A stretch of DNA of 64,000 nucleotides from the NCBI GenBank assembly GCA_023411555.1, contig JAEYOQ010000036.1, positions 50,371-114,370 on the forward strand. The letters are read 5' to 3'. The position numbers and the translations under genes were made by a program. This DNA comes from Bacillota bacterium. GTDB lineage: Bacteria > Bacillota > Clostridia > Lachnospirales > Lachnospiraceae. The first letter of the stretch is position 1. Each line of letters begins with the position of its first letter. A model generated the notes under the pieces. The model had not been told where the DNA came from. It saw only the letters and a program-made list of their open reading frames with translations, and did no database searches. This document shows positions 26,191 to 34,028 of this stretch, piece by piece.

Positions 26191-27456
26191 ATGGATTCTA
26201 CTAGTTCAAAGGATATAAAACACGGGCAGCTAATGTATACTCTGGAAGCTGCCTTGGAATATTTGATCTCTATACTTGTAACAGGTTCCTTTCTCGCTAC
26301 ACTTACGAAGGAATTAGGCTTTTCCGATAGTCTTACCGGAATTCTGTCATCTATTATCTCGCTTGGCTGTCTGTTTCAGATGCTTTCTGTATTCCTTCGC
26401 TGTAGAAAAGTGAAGAATATAGTCGTAATAATGAGTATCGTCAACCAGCTGTTGTTTATGTTTCTTTATGTTATTCCCGTTATTCCTATTTCAACGAAAT
26501 ACAAAACGGTGGCGTTTGTGATTTCCATCATCCTGGCGTATTTGATTTATAACTTTGCTCATCCAAAGAAAATAAACTGGTTAATGTCTTTGGTCGATGA
26601 TAATTATCGTGGCAGGTTTACTGCAAATAAAGAAATGATATCCCTGCTATTAGGAATGATATTTTCCTATGGTATGGGTACAGTGGTGGATTATTTTACG
26701 GAGAAGAACGAACAAAGAACTGCTTTTATACTCTCCGCGATCGTGATTTTCCTATTAATGCTGTTACATACTGCTACGATGCTTCTCGCACCGGAGCCTG
26801 AGGGACCGAGCGTATCCCAAAAAAGTATTAAGCAGAGTATTGGTGAGGTGATCGGCAACCCCAATATAGTTCGTGTTATTGTGATCTTTGTGCTATATTA
26901 TGTCTCTACCTATGTAGCTACCCCCTTCTTTGGGACATACCAAATCAATGAGCTGGAATTCAGTTTGAAGCTCATATCGTTACTTGGTATATTAAGCAGT
27001 GTTGTACGAATTGCGGTCTCCAGATTCTGGGGTGCTTACGCGGATAGAACATCCTTTACAAATATGATTCAAAAATGCTTATTAATCCATGGAATCGGTT
27101 ATTTGTGCGTAGCCTTTGCAGTTCCGGCAAATGGTATCATCATGTTTGCAGCTTACTATATTTTATCCGGAGCGGCAATGGGTGGTATCAATAGTGCGCT
27201 GATCAATTTGATCTTTGACTATGTATCGGTAGATAAAAGGGCAGATTCTTTGGCCATAAGCCAAGCTGCATCAGGACTGATGGGCTTTTTGACTACCTTG
27301 GCAATCAGTCCGCTAATCTCACATATACAAAACAATCACAATCGTTTTTTAGGCTTCAACCTGTATGCACAGCAGGTAGTCTCAGTAATTGCATTAATAA
27401 TTACGATGATTACACTATTCTATATAAGGGTTCTTAAGGGGAAGGAAGATAACTAA
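26191..27456 (+). CDS. Major facilitator superfamily transporter
   Basis: A 421-residue integral membrane protein with about 12 hydrophobic segments. It opens with YTLEAALEYLISILVTGSFL and ends in a basic tail (RVLKGKEDN). The loop DDNYRGRFTANKEMI (about 130-144) and RFWGAYADRTSF (about 285-296) resemble MFS A-motif positions. The substrate is unknown. Its place after the lyase gene, with AGGAG upstream and 27 nt spacing, suggests uptake or efflux of a monosaccharide or uronic acid from the same pathway. Confidence 0.8.
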   Translation: MDSTSSKDIKHGQLMYTLEAALEYLISILVTGSFLATLTKELGFSDSLTGILSSIISLGCLFQMLSVFLRCRKVKNIVVIMSIVNQLLFMFLYVIPVIPISTKYKTVAFVISIILAYLIYNFAHPKKINWLMSLVDDNYRGRFTANKEMISLLLGMIFSYGMGTVVDYFTEKNEQRTAFILSAIVIFLLMLLHTATMLLAPEPEGPSVSQKSIKQSIGEVIGNPNIVRVIVIFVLYYVSTYVATPFFGTYQINELEFSLKLISLLGILSSVVRIAVSRFWGAYADRTSFTNMIQKCLLIHGIGYLCVAFAVPANGIIMFAAYYILSGAAMGGINSALINLIFDYVSVDKRADSLAISQAASGLMGFLTTLAISPLISHIQNNHNRFLGFNLYAQQVVSVIALIITMITLFYIRVLKGKEDN

Positions 27457-27509
27457 TTCTGCAAAGTAGGAACAGCAAGGATTATGTATCGATGAACAAT
27501 TCTTAGTGT

Positions 27510-28058
27510 ATGGTCTTTAAGAGTCACTTATTAGTGCCCCTGCTTGGCGGTGGAATGGATCCTATTGAAGATTGGTTTGATGTAAGAGTTGATGCACTCA
27601 ATCGATTGATAGAATATATCAAAGGAACAGATATGGTTATATGCTTAGAAAATTTGAGTCGAATTCACGATTTCGATGCCGGACATCTTCTGAAAATGTG
27701 TAAGGCGGTTGATGATAAGTCGCATATAGGAATTTGTCTTGATACCGGACATTTGAATATTTTAAAGTTTGGAAATCAATATGATTTTATAATGCAGGCA
27801 GGAAAATATTTAAAAGCGATGCATGTGCATGACAATAAAGGGGAACATGATGGATTAATCGGTGTTAAATGTGACAGTCATATGATGCCGTTTGATGGCG
27901 GAAATGTGAAGTTTGAGAATGTGAAAAGAGGAGTAAAAGATATAAATTATCAAGGACTTTTCAGCTTTGAACTTGGAAATCACTCAACACCTCTTGAAAT
28001 AAAGAAAATTCAAGCTAAATATTTATTAGAAATATATAATGCGTATTTTGCTTTTTAA
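27510..28058 (+). pseudogene. Sugar phosphate isomerase/epimerase-like TIM-barrel gene, 5'-truncated
   Basis: A 182-residue frame matching only the C-terminal two thirds of an AP-endonuclease-2-like TIM barrel: ICLENLSR, GICLDTGHLNI, MHVHDNKGEHD and FSFELGNH carry the metal-binding Glu/Asp/His pattern. Full-length relatives have about 270-290 residues, so the first barrel strands are missing. The 53 nt upstream contain no start with a good ribosome binding site. The gene probably supplied an isomerisation step for the sugar acid released by GH88 and the lyase, and was truncated when the element's right side decayed. Confidence 0.7.
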
Positions 28059-28094
28059 AACGCTTAGTTTCACTCTAAATAAGAATATTTAAGT

Positions 28095-28129
28095 GATATC
28101 TCCTCATAGCTTTTATTAATCAGGTATTC
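28095..28129 (+). promoter_or_regulatory. Diverged copy of the recombinase leader hairpin
   Basis: GATATCT (28095-28101) and CAGGTATTC (28121-28129) pair with one bulge and one G-U. The loop keeps the CATAGC-TTTA-TAA pattern of 15025-15042. Surrounding bases from AAGAATATT to TTTGATAAAA also align with 15003-15081. Confidence 0.45.
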
Positions 28130-28148
28130 CTGAGAGGAGTGTTAATGT

Positions 28149-28325
28149 TTGATAAAACCTGTATATTACATACATAGAACTATCAATCAATCAAATGAGG
28201 AGATAGAAAAGAAGATTAAGCTATTAATGGATGCAGGGTTTAAGGTAGTAATTATCAGCGATGGAGAAGAAAAAGATTTGACATCTTGTTTAAGAAAAAT
28301 AATATGCATTAATATACACCAGTAG
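28149..28325 (+). CDS. Small protein of unknown function at the recombinase start position
   Basis: A 58-residue frame starting with TTG at 28149, with AGAGGAG 9 nt upstream. It begins MIKPVYYIHRTINQSNEE, continues with a basic helix and KVVIISDGEEKDL, and ends at TAG 28325. It sits exactly where the recombinase frame would begin in the relic but does not match the catalytic domain. I do not recognise the family. It could be a gene-fusion scar, or an accessory protein such as an excision factor. Real expression is uncertain. Confidence 0.35.
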   Translation: MIKPVYYIHRTINQSNEEIEKKIKLLMDAGFKVVIISDGEEKDLTSCLRKIICINIHQ

Positions 28326-28332
28326 AAAATAA

Positions 28333-28416
28333 ATGAAAAAATTCTATAAGGATAAGGCATATACGATTATAATGGATAAGTCTAAGATCATAGGATGTAT
28401 TCTTTTATTACATTAG
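28333..28416 (+). pseudogene. Serine recombinase C-terminal relic
   Basis: Reads KDKAYTIIMDKSKIIGCILLLH then TAG, matching the end of the intact recombinase (KLKPYTIIIDKSKIMECVQLLY). The stop lies 13 nt before the GG at 28430, the same distance as in element 1 (16936 to 16950). This is the surviving tail of the element-2 integrase. Confidence 0.85.
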
Positions 28417-28445
28417 TCTATGACGAACAGGCGGTATGCCTCAGA
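28410..28445 (+). other. Right attachment site (attR) of the island
   Basis: Island half: ACATTAGTC (28410-28418), an 11-nt spacer and GG at 28430-28431. Host half: CGGTATGCC onward, which resumes the binding-protein frame. Confidence 0.8.
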
Positions 28446-29002
28446 TGGTGTTTGAGTATATCTTGAAGAAGCAGGGGCTTGATCCACAGAAGGACCTGAA
28501 TATCATCCAAAATATCGATTTCGGACTGACTTCACAGGCCTTCTCCTCCGGACAGGGAGATTATACCATTGAATTTGAGCCGGCAGCTACTGCATTGGAG
28601 CTGGAGGGTGTAGGTAAGGTTGTTGCATCTCTTGGAGTGGAAAGCGGTAAGGTTCCCTACACCAGCTTCTCGGTGAAGAAGAGCTATCTTAAGAAGAACC
28701 CGGAAGTTATCCAAAAATTTACGAATGCAATTCAGAAGGGACTTGAATATGTAACAACCCATACACCGGCAGAAATTGCAGAAGTAATCCAGCCTCAATT
28801 TAAGGAGACAGAGCGGGAGAAGCTGGTTATGATTGTTACCAGATATTATGAACAGAATACCTGGAAGGATAATCTGGTATTCGAAGAGGGCAGCCTTACT
28901 TTATTGCAGGATATCCTGGAGGATGCCGGTCAGTTAACAAAGAGAGTTCCCTATAACGATATTGTAACCACAGAATTTGCTCAAAAAGCTGCAAAGAAGT
29001 AA
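28432..29002 (+). pseudogene. NMT1/SsuA-type ABC substrate-binding lipoprotein, 3' half
   Basis: C-terminal part of the gene begun at 8203. Codons resume as GGMPQMVFEYILKKQG. VKKSYLKKNPEVIQKFTNAI and the late YYEQNTWKDN are typical of this family's second lobe. The ATG at 28436 has no ribosome binding site of its own, so this half is probably silent. Both halves are intact apart from the insertion, so precise excision would restore a normal 331-residue protein. Confidence 0.9.
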
Positions 29003-29041
29003 AAGAGTACTTTTTGGATGCTACGAAATATGAAGAAGGAT

Positions 29042-29090
29042 GAAGGAGCTATCTCATAACTAAGGCATCAATTAGTTGCGAAATAGCTTC
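29042..29090 (+). terminator. Stem-loop after the split binding-protein gene
   Basis: An imperfect long stem from GGAGCTAT (about 29044) to ATAGCTTCC (about 29090), with AACTAA/TTAGTT inner pairing, followed by ATTTTATT. It probably terminates the original gene. Confidence 0.65.
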
Positions 29091-29118
29091 CATTTTATTC
29101 CAGCGAATGAATACCTAT

Positions 29119-29167
29119 AAAGGGCTGCTTCATACTAATTGATACTTTAGTATTGAATCAGCCCTTT
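29119..29167. terminator. Second stem-loop, between convergent genes
   Basis: AAAGGGCTG (29119-29127) with CAGCCCTTT (29159-29167), plus inner TTCA/TGAA and TACTA/TAGTA pairing. The AAA/TTT edges suit termination on either strand. Confidence 0.65.
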
Positions 29168-29216
29168 CATCTTGTAAACTGCCATGCGGCAGCTAATATA
29201 TTACTAACTGCAATAT

Positions 29217-29489
29217 TTATTCTTCAGAAGTCGCGTTAGCCGGTTCTTCTTCCTCTTCAAATGTCTCTGAGTCATCCTCATAATCATCAAAATCATCATC
29301 GAAATCCTCAAGATAATCGGGATTCATATACCTATATACAGCATAAGCGATTGCAGCAACAGCAGCGACAGCACCGATAATTGCAAGAACACAGACGATT
29401 GTATGTCTTCTTTTTTCCATTGGATCTTTTCTGTGAACCAATTCACCAAGTTTCATAGTACTTAAAAGCTCATCAATTTTAGTTCCCAT
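29217..29489 (-). CDS. Small membrane protein with acidic C-terminus
   Basis: A 90-residue protein. A cytoplasmic-looking front (TKIDELLSTMKLGELVHRKD) precedes one membrane helix (about residues 30-52, TIVCVLAIIGAVAAVAAIAY), then a tail that is almost entirely Asp/Glu (about 57-84). The start was taken at the ATG at 29489, with AAAGGAAG 8 nt upstream; the frame runs back to a GTG at 29498. It resembles short Lachnospiraceae membrane proteins of unknown function and lies downstream of pcrA on the same strand. Confidence 0.7.
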   Translation of the reverse strand: MGTKIDELLSTMKLGELVHRKDPMEKRRHTIVCVLAIIGAVAAVAAIAYAVYRYMNPDYLEDFDDDFDDYEDDSETFEEEEEPANATSEE

Positions 29490-29668
29490 GAATAACACTT
29501 CCTTTCTTATTAATCGAAAATCGGCTTAGCAGATTTTCATTAAACATGTATTCATGACAAGGGAGATGGATAACTCTGCCATGTCTTTTTGCTAACAATA
29601 GTATATCACAATACATGCTATTTTACTATAATATTTCAAAATTATAGTAAATTTATTCACTTTGAGCG

Positions 29669-31999
29669 CTAATTTATCTTTTTCAAATTGGCGAAGGTAG
29701 AGAGGAGTTTTTTTACACCGAAACCAGGAAATTCTACCGTTACTTCGTAATCCTTGCCACCTTTGGTAATGTCTGTGACAACTCCGATGCCGAATTTGAT
29801 ATGCTTTACATTATCACCCACACCGTAATCCAGAGTCCCCATCTTGCTTCCTTCGAATTGCTTGGTCTCAGCACTGATGAAGGGTTTATAGGTGGCCTGC
29901 TTTAGCTTAAAGCTACCAGCCTCTGGTTTGTCAAATCTAAGCTCCTCTGAGAAGCTGCCTCCATTCATTTCTCCATAACGGCGTTTGGTGGGATAACCAT
30001 CCTCGTCCGTGGAGAGATAGGAGGAGCGACGAGGACCTGGAGTCATCATCTTAAGAAGATATCTTGGGATTTCATTGACAAAGCGGGAGGGTTTATTATA
30101 CTGAGTCTCGCCGCGAAGCATTCTCTGTTTCGCAGCTGTTAAGGAGAGCTGTTTCATAGCTCGGGTGATACCAACATAGCATAACCTTCGCTCTTCCTCA
30201 ATCTCTTCCGCTGGATTATCTGCAAAGAGTGACATATAACCGGGGAAGACTCCTTCCTCCATACCACACAGGTATACATAGGGGAACTCCAGACCCTTAG
30301 CACTATGCAGGGTCATGAGTACAATATGGTCGGCCCCCTCCTCCAGTGTATCAATATCAGATACCAATGCTACCTCCTCGAGAAAACCGCCTAGGGTAGG
30401 CTTCTCTGTGTTATCTTCATAGGTTACAAGCTTATTCACAAGCTCGTTTATATTACCAATTCGTTCTTTGGTATCTTCTTCGTCATCCTGCTCCAATTCT
30501 CTCAGATATCCGGTGGCATCAAGAATATCATCAATCAGCTCCTTCAAGGAATAGCCTTCCATACGAACTCTGGACTTCAAGCCCTCGATCAGGCTGACGA
30601 AGGAGGTGATCTTGGAGGATGAGCGTTCTAGACCAGGGATATATTGTGCTCGGGTAAGAGCATCATAAAAGCTCATGTCATTCTGAACTGCATAATCATT
30701 CACTCGATCAACTGTAGTTAAACCGATACCACGTCTTGGTACATTGATGATACGCTTTACTGCGATGCTATCCAGACCGTTATCAATAGTCTTCAGATAA
30801 GCAAGCATATCCTTAATTTCCTTACGAGCATAGAAATTCACACTTCCAATAATTTTATAAGGAATGTTACGCATCAGTAGCTTTTCTTCGAAAAGACGGG
30901 ACTGAGCGTTGGTCCGGTACAGGATAGCGATATCATTGTAGCTTGCTTTGCCATCGTCAACAAGGTTCTTGATCTCAGCGGTCACATTATCCGCTTCCTC
31001 AAAGTCACTATTAAACTGGATGTAGTGGACTGGCTCACCTTCCTCATTCTCTGTCCAGAGTGACTTGTCTTTACGACCCTGATTATTACAGATTACCTCA
31101 TTGGCTGCATTTAGAATATTCTTGGTAGAGCGGTAGTTCTGCTCCAGCTTAATCACTGTCGTATTTGGAAAGGCTCTCTCAAAATTCAGAATATTATATA
31201 TATTAGCTCCACGGAACTTATAGATAGACTGGTCATCATCGCCTACTACACAGAGATTAAATTCTTGCTCTCCATAATTATTAATGCCACTGGCCAACAT
31301 ATGGATTAAACGGAATTGAGCAGTATTCGTATCCTGGTACTCATCCACCATGATATAACGGAACCGTCGTTGATAGAATTCCAGTGCATCGGGATTGGTC
31401 TGAAATAATTCTACTGTCCTATAAATTAGATCATCAAAATCCAATGCATTGCTTTGTCTCAGGCGTTTTTGATATTCTGAATAGGCCTGTGCATAGCGTA
31501 GCTGATTCGCGTCCCGACCGGCATTACGAGAAAATTCATCCGGAGAGATCAGTTCATCCTTCGCTTTTGATATGACGGAAAGAATAGCACGTTCATTGGT
31601 TTTCTTCGTATCAATATTTAAATACTTACATATTTCCCGCATTAGTGTCCTTTGATCATCACCATCGTAGATGGTAAAGCTACGGGAAAAACCGATTGTA
31701 TCAATAAATCTCCTAAGGATACGCACGCAGGTCGAATGGAAGGTACTGACCCAGATGTTCTCGGAGCCGTAGCCTACTATTTTGTCAACTCTTTCCCGCA
31801 TCTCCTTAGCCGCTTTATTGGTGAAGGTGATTGCCAGGATATTATATGGATTTACATTCCGTTCCTCAATCAGATACGCAATCCTGTGGGTCAATACCCT
31901 GGTTTTACCAGAGCCGGCGCCAGCAAGAATCAAGAGAGGTCCCTTGTCATGATACACCGCACGTTGCTGTTCGGGATTCAAAGTGTCATAGATACTCAT
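29669..31999 (-). CDS. pcrA: ATP-dependent DNA helicase PcrA/UvrD
   Basis: A 776-residue superfamily 1A helicase for excision repair and clearing of replication-transcription conflicts. Motifs: Walker A AGAGSGKTRVLTHRIAYL (about 27-44), VDEYQDTNTAQFRLIH (motif II, about 224), GDDDQSIYKFRGAN (III), QNYRSTKNIL (IV), TLHSAKGLEFPYVYLCGMEE (V, about 571) and RRLCYVGITRA (VI). The C-terminal tail has a Tudor-like end (YGVGDNVKHIKFGIGVV) that contacts RNA polymerase in PcrA. Full length. The yerC-like gene nearby (33067) matches the pcrA/yerC neighbourhood of other Firmicutes. Confidence 0.96.
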   Translation of the reverse strand: MSIYDTLNPEQQRAVYHDKGPLLILAGAGSGKTRVLTHRIAYLIEERNVNPYNILAITFTNKAAKEMRERVDKIVGYGSENIWVSTFHSTCVRILRRFIDTIGFSRSFTIYDGDDQRTLMREICKYLNIDTKKTNERAILSVISKAKDELISPDEFSRNAGRDANQLRYAQAYSEYQKRLRQSNALDFDDLIYRTVELFQTNPDALEFYQRRFRYIMVDEYQDTNTAQFRLIHMLASGINNYGEQEFNLCVVGDDDQSIYKFRGANIYNILNFERAFPNTTVIKLEQNYRSTKNILNAANEVICNNQGRKDKSLWTENEEGEPVHYIQFNSDFEEADNVTAEIKNLVDDGKASYNDIAILYRTNAQSRLFEEKLLMRNIPYKIIGSVNFYARKEIKDMLAYLKTIDNGLDSIAVKRIINVPRRGIGLTTVDRVNDYAVQNDMSFYDALTRAQYIPGLERSSSKITSFVSLIEGLKSRVRMEGYSLKELIDDILDATGYLRELEQDDEEDTKERIGNINELVNKLVTYEDNTEKPTLGGFLEEVALVSDIDTLEEGADHIVLMTLHSAKGLEFPYVYLCGMEEGVFPGYMSLFADNPAEEIEEERRLCYVGITRAMKQLSLTAAKQRMLRGETQYNKPSRFVNEIPRYLLKMMTPGPRRSSYLSTDEDGYPTKRRYGEMNGGSFSEELRFDKPEAGSFKLKQATYKPFISAETKQFEGSKMGTLDYGVGDNVKHIKFGIGVVTDITKGGKDYEVTVEFPGFGVKKLLSTFANLKKIN

Positions 32000-32246
32000 T
32001 ATTTATACCTGCCTGTCCTAAGTGATCGTTTGTAAAAGCACAAACATATGTTTATTATAACATGAGGGAGTAGTAGTTTCAATCCTGCATTTGCTTATGA
32101 GTTTGCTTTGAAATAGGTTACTTCAATCAGGTAAAGTGTACTGTGCATGATATATACTCTGTATCATGTTATCTAGATGAGCTTGTGCAAATCAATGAAT
32201 TATTCGACAATTGGCTATTCCTTCTAGTTACATGCTTATTTTAGCT

Positions 32247-32275
32247 TTGACATCTAGTAACGGATACTATATAAT
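32247..32275 (+). promoter_or_regulatory. Promoter of the DUF1836 gene
   Basis: TTGACA (32247-32252), 17-bp spacer, TATAAT (32270-32275). The predicted start near 32282 leaves a leader of only about 12 nt before the TTG codon, just enough for AGAGGTG. Confidence 0.75.
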
Positions 32276-32293
32276 GAGATAGAGGTGATTACA

Positions 32294-32974
32294 TTGGAAT
32301 TAGCGAAAGAGGAATATATCAAGGGTTTGATTGACGGTCTGAAGGATGTCAAATATATCATGCCGGATGATATTCCAAATATTGATTTATATATGGACCA
32401 GGTAACAACGTTTATGGATAAGCACCTTAAATCGTCAAAACGTTATAGTGAAGACAAGCTTCTGACTAAGACGATGATCAACAATTATACGAAGAACGAG
32501 CTGTTGCCGCCTCCAAATAAGAAAAAGTATACTAAGGAGCATATGTTCCTTTTGATTTTCATTTACTATTTTAAGAATATCCTGTCTATTAATGATATAC
32601 AGAGTATCTTTAATCCGCTGACCGATCGATATTATGGGGATAAGTCAAAGGTAAAGCTGGAGGATATTTATGAGGAGATCTTCCGACTGGAAAAAGAGCA
32701 GACTGATGCTTTGACTAAGGACATGATCCGTAAGATGACAAAGGCTAAGGAATCCTTTGCTGAGGTAAATGATCCTGAGGATAAGGAATTTCTCACGATG
32801 TTTTCTTTTATCAGCATGCTTTGCTTCGATGTCTATATGAGAAAGCATATGATTGAGAAGATGATAGATGGCTCCCTGATGGGATCAAAGAAGGAGAGCC
32901 GAACTGATGATAAAAAGTCGGAGAAATCTCAAAAAGCTGATGGAGTAAAAAAAGCAGATACATCAAAGAAATAG
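32294..32974 (+). CDS. DUF1836 domain-containing protein
   Basis: A 226-residue cytoplasmic protein with the DUF1836 pattern: IPNIDLYMDQVTTFMDKHLK, LTKTMINNYTKNELLPPPN (helix-turn-helix-like, MerR-style pairing of N-Y and P-P) and YTKEHMFLLIFIYYFKNILS. The C-terminus is Lys/Ser-rich and disordered. The family has an HTH-like fold and is presumed regulatory; its targets are unknown. TTG at 32294 has AGAGGTG 6 nt upstream. The in-frame GTG at 32285 lies inside that site, so it is less likely. Confidence 0.8.
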   Translation: MELAKEEYIKGLIDGLKDVKYIMPDDIPNIDLYMDQVTTFMDKHLKSSKRYSEDKLLTKTMINNYTKNELLPPPNKKKYTKEHMFLLIFIYYFKNILSINDIQSIFNPLTDRYYGDKSKVKLEDIYEEIFRLEKEQTDALTKDMIRKMTKAKESFAEVNDPEDKEFLTMFSFISMLCFDVYMRKHMIEKMIDGSLMGSKKESRTDDKKSEKSQKADGVKKADTSKK

Positions 32975-33013
32975 AGTCGATAAATACTAGAGCAATTTCA
33001 TATTCATATTATT

Positions 33014-33053
33014 ACAGCTTCCGTTAAGTTAAGGCTTAATGGAAGCTGTTTTA
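33014..33053. terminator. Bidirectional terminator between DUF1836 and yerC genes
   Basis: ACAGCTTCCGTTAAG (33014-33028) with CTTAATGGAAGCTGT (33035-33049), 15 positions with one G-U/mismatch, loop TTAAGG, then TTTTA. It lies between convergent genes. Confidence 0.85.
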
Positions 33054-33066
33054 ATCATCTAGATTG

Positions 33067-33369
33067 TTAATCGTCCGAGAATGGATCCTTCATTCTAGCA
33101 AATACCATATCATATCCATCGTTACCATAGTTAAGGGAACGATTGACACGGCTGATGGTAGCTGTTGATGCACCGGTCTTCTCAGCAATTTCCAGATAGG
33201 TTTTATGGCAACGGAGCATTCTTGCCACTTCAAACCTTTGAGATAGGGATAACAGCTCGTTTACAGTACATATGTCTTCAAAAAATGTATAACACTCCTC
33301 CGAATCCTTTAAGCTTAAGATCGCTTCGAATAAATGGTCAACAGCAGTAGTTCTGATGTTTTTGCTCAT
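33067..33369 (-). CDS. yerC: YerC/YecD-type TrpR-like regulator
   Basis: A 100-residue helical protein of the TrpR superfamily: HLFEAILSLKDSEECYTFFE, CTVNELLSLSQRFEVARML and the HTH YLEIAEKTGASTATISRVNR (about 54-73). The start is the ATG at 33369 with AAAGGAG 8 nt upstream; 14 upstream residues in the open frame have no support. In B. subtilis and many Clostridia this gene lies near pcrA, as here. The effector and operon are not established, and the tryptophan pocket of TrpR is not evident. Confidence 0.88.
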   Translation of the reverse strand: MSKNIRTTAVDHLFEAILSLKDSEECYTFFEDICTVNELLSLSQRFEVARMLRCHKTYLEIAEKTGASTATISRVNRSLNYGNDGYDMVFARMKDPFSDD

Positions 33370-33544
33370 CGGTAGGACTCCTTTCATCCTGTTGTGATAT
33401 GTGTTGCACACAGTATAATTTTAACACTCTAGAGTAATGAAGTAAAGTGTTTTTTGTAAGAGAGAAAGAGCTCCTACCAATCAGGAATATTATGTCTAAA
33501 AAACCAATTACTTCTCTGCTTATTTAGAATATTATCGAAAGCCA

Positions 33545-33751
33545 TCAATATCCTCTGCGGCGATCAAATCGGTCGAAACGGTCATAGCGATCACGGCGGC
33601 GATCAAAGCGATCAGGGCGATCAAAACGATCAAAACGATCAAAACGATCAAAGCGGTCATTGCGGTCGAAACGATCAAAACGGTCAAAGCGATTTCGGCA
33701 GCACGGATTACGTCTGCAGCCATGACCATCAAAATTATTAAAGCAACCCAT
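33545..33751 (-). CDS. RFD-repeat small protein
   Basis: A 68-residue protein: a Cys-containing head (MGCFNNFDGHGCRRNPCCRN) and then about 14 R-F-D (or N-D, P-D, R-Y-D) tripeptides to the end (DRRRGY). The DNA is a run of 9-nt units visible at about 33562-33690. The charge alternates Arg/Asp with regular Phe. AAAGGAG lies upstream of the ATG at 33751. Short repetitive, Cys-headed proteins like this are often coat or surface proteins in spore formers, but no family is recognised. Copy number may vary by slippage. Confidence 0.65.
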   Translation of the reverse strand: MGCFNNFDGHGCRRNPCCRNRFDRFDRFDRNDRFDRFDRFDRFDRPDRFDRRRDRYDRFDRFDRRRGY

Positions 33752-34028
33752 CCATATCAACTCCTTTCTATGATTAATATATGCAGGCATGCAACGAATG
33801 GTGAAATTTAGAATTTGCTGCTGTATAAAGAGAAATTGAAAGGAATTGTTTAGACAGAAGTAATACCATAGCGAATTATCAGGATTCCTGTTAATCGGTC
33901 ATGCACATGGCTGCTTTTCTGTTATACGTTTTTCTGGTAATATTATTCTTGAACCTACAGAGTAACTATCTTTCTAGTCTTTTATCTGCTAAAACAAGCA
34001 AATTAATATCACGGGATAGGAGTTATCT

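Larger units (their letters stand above)
8628..28431. mobile_element. Composite serine-recombinase island carrying carbohydrate-use genes
   Basis: About 19.8 kb inserted in the binding-protein gene. Removal at the GG dinucleotide restores the host frame exactly. The outer ends together rebuild a symmetric attP. An internal attP-like site at 16930-16970 divides it into two elements, each ending on the right with a recombinase gene (intact in element 1, decayed in element 2). Cargo is almost entirely sugar uptake and polysaccharide breakdown. No relaxase, T4SS, replication or phage structural gene is visible, so transfer between cells would need help. The insertion boundaries are seen directly; the two-step tandem history is inferred. 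Confidence 0.85.
16952..28431. mobile_element. Element 2: uronate-oligosaccharide module with recombinase relic
   Basis: Right part of the island: AraC-type sensor (reverse strand), binding protein, two permeases, GH88, heparinase II/III-like protein, MFS carrier, truncated TIM-barrel gene, then a recombinase leader, a small frame and the recombinase 3' tail just before attR. Its own recombinase has been reduced to a remnant, so mobility now depends on the element-1 enzyme or on one elsewhere. Confidence 0.65.

Noticed and set aside
8628..28431. Prophage or integrative conjugative element
   Set aside because: No terminase, capsid, relaxase, coupling protein or replication gene is visible; only recombinase and sugar genes.
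31652..32035. 127-residue frame opposite pcrA
   Set aside because: Antisense shadow of a strongly conserved helicase 5' region.
33555..33700. Short direct repeats resembling a CRISPR array
   Set aside because: The units are 9 nt, contiguous and in frame with a protein; there are no spacers.
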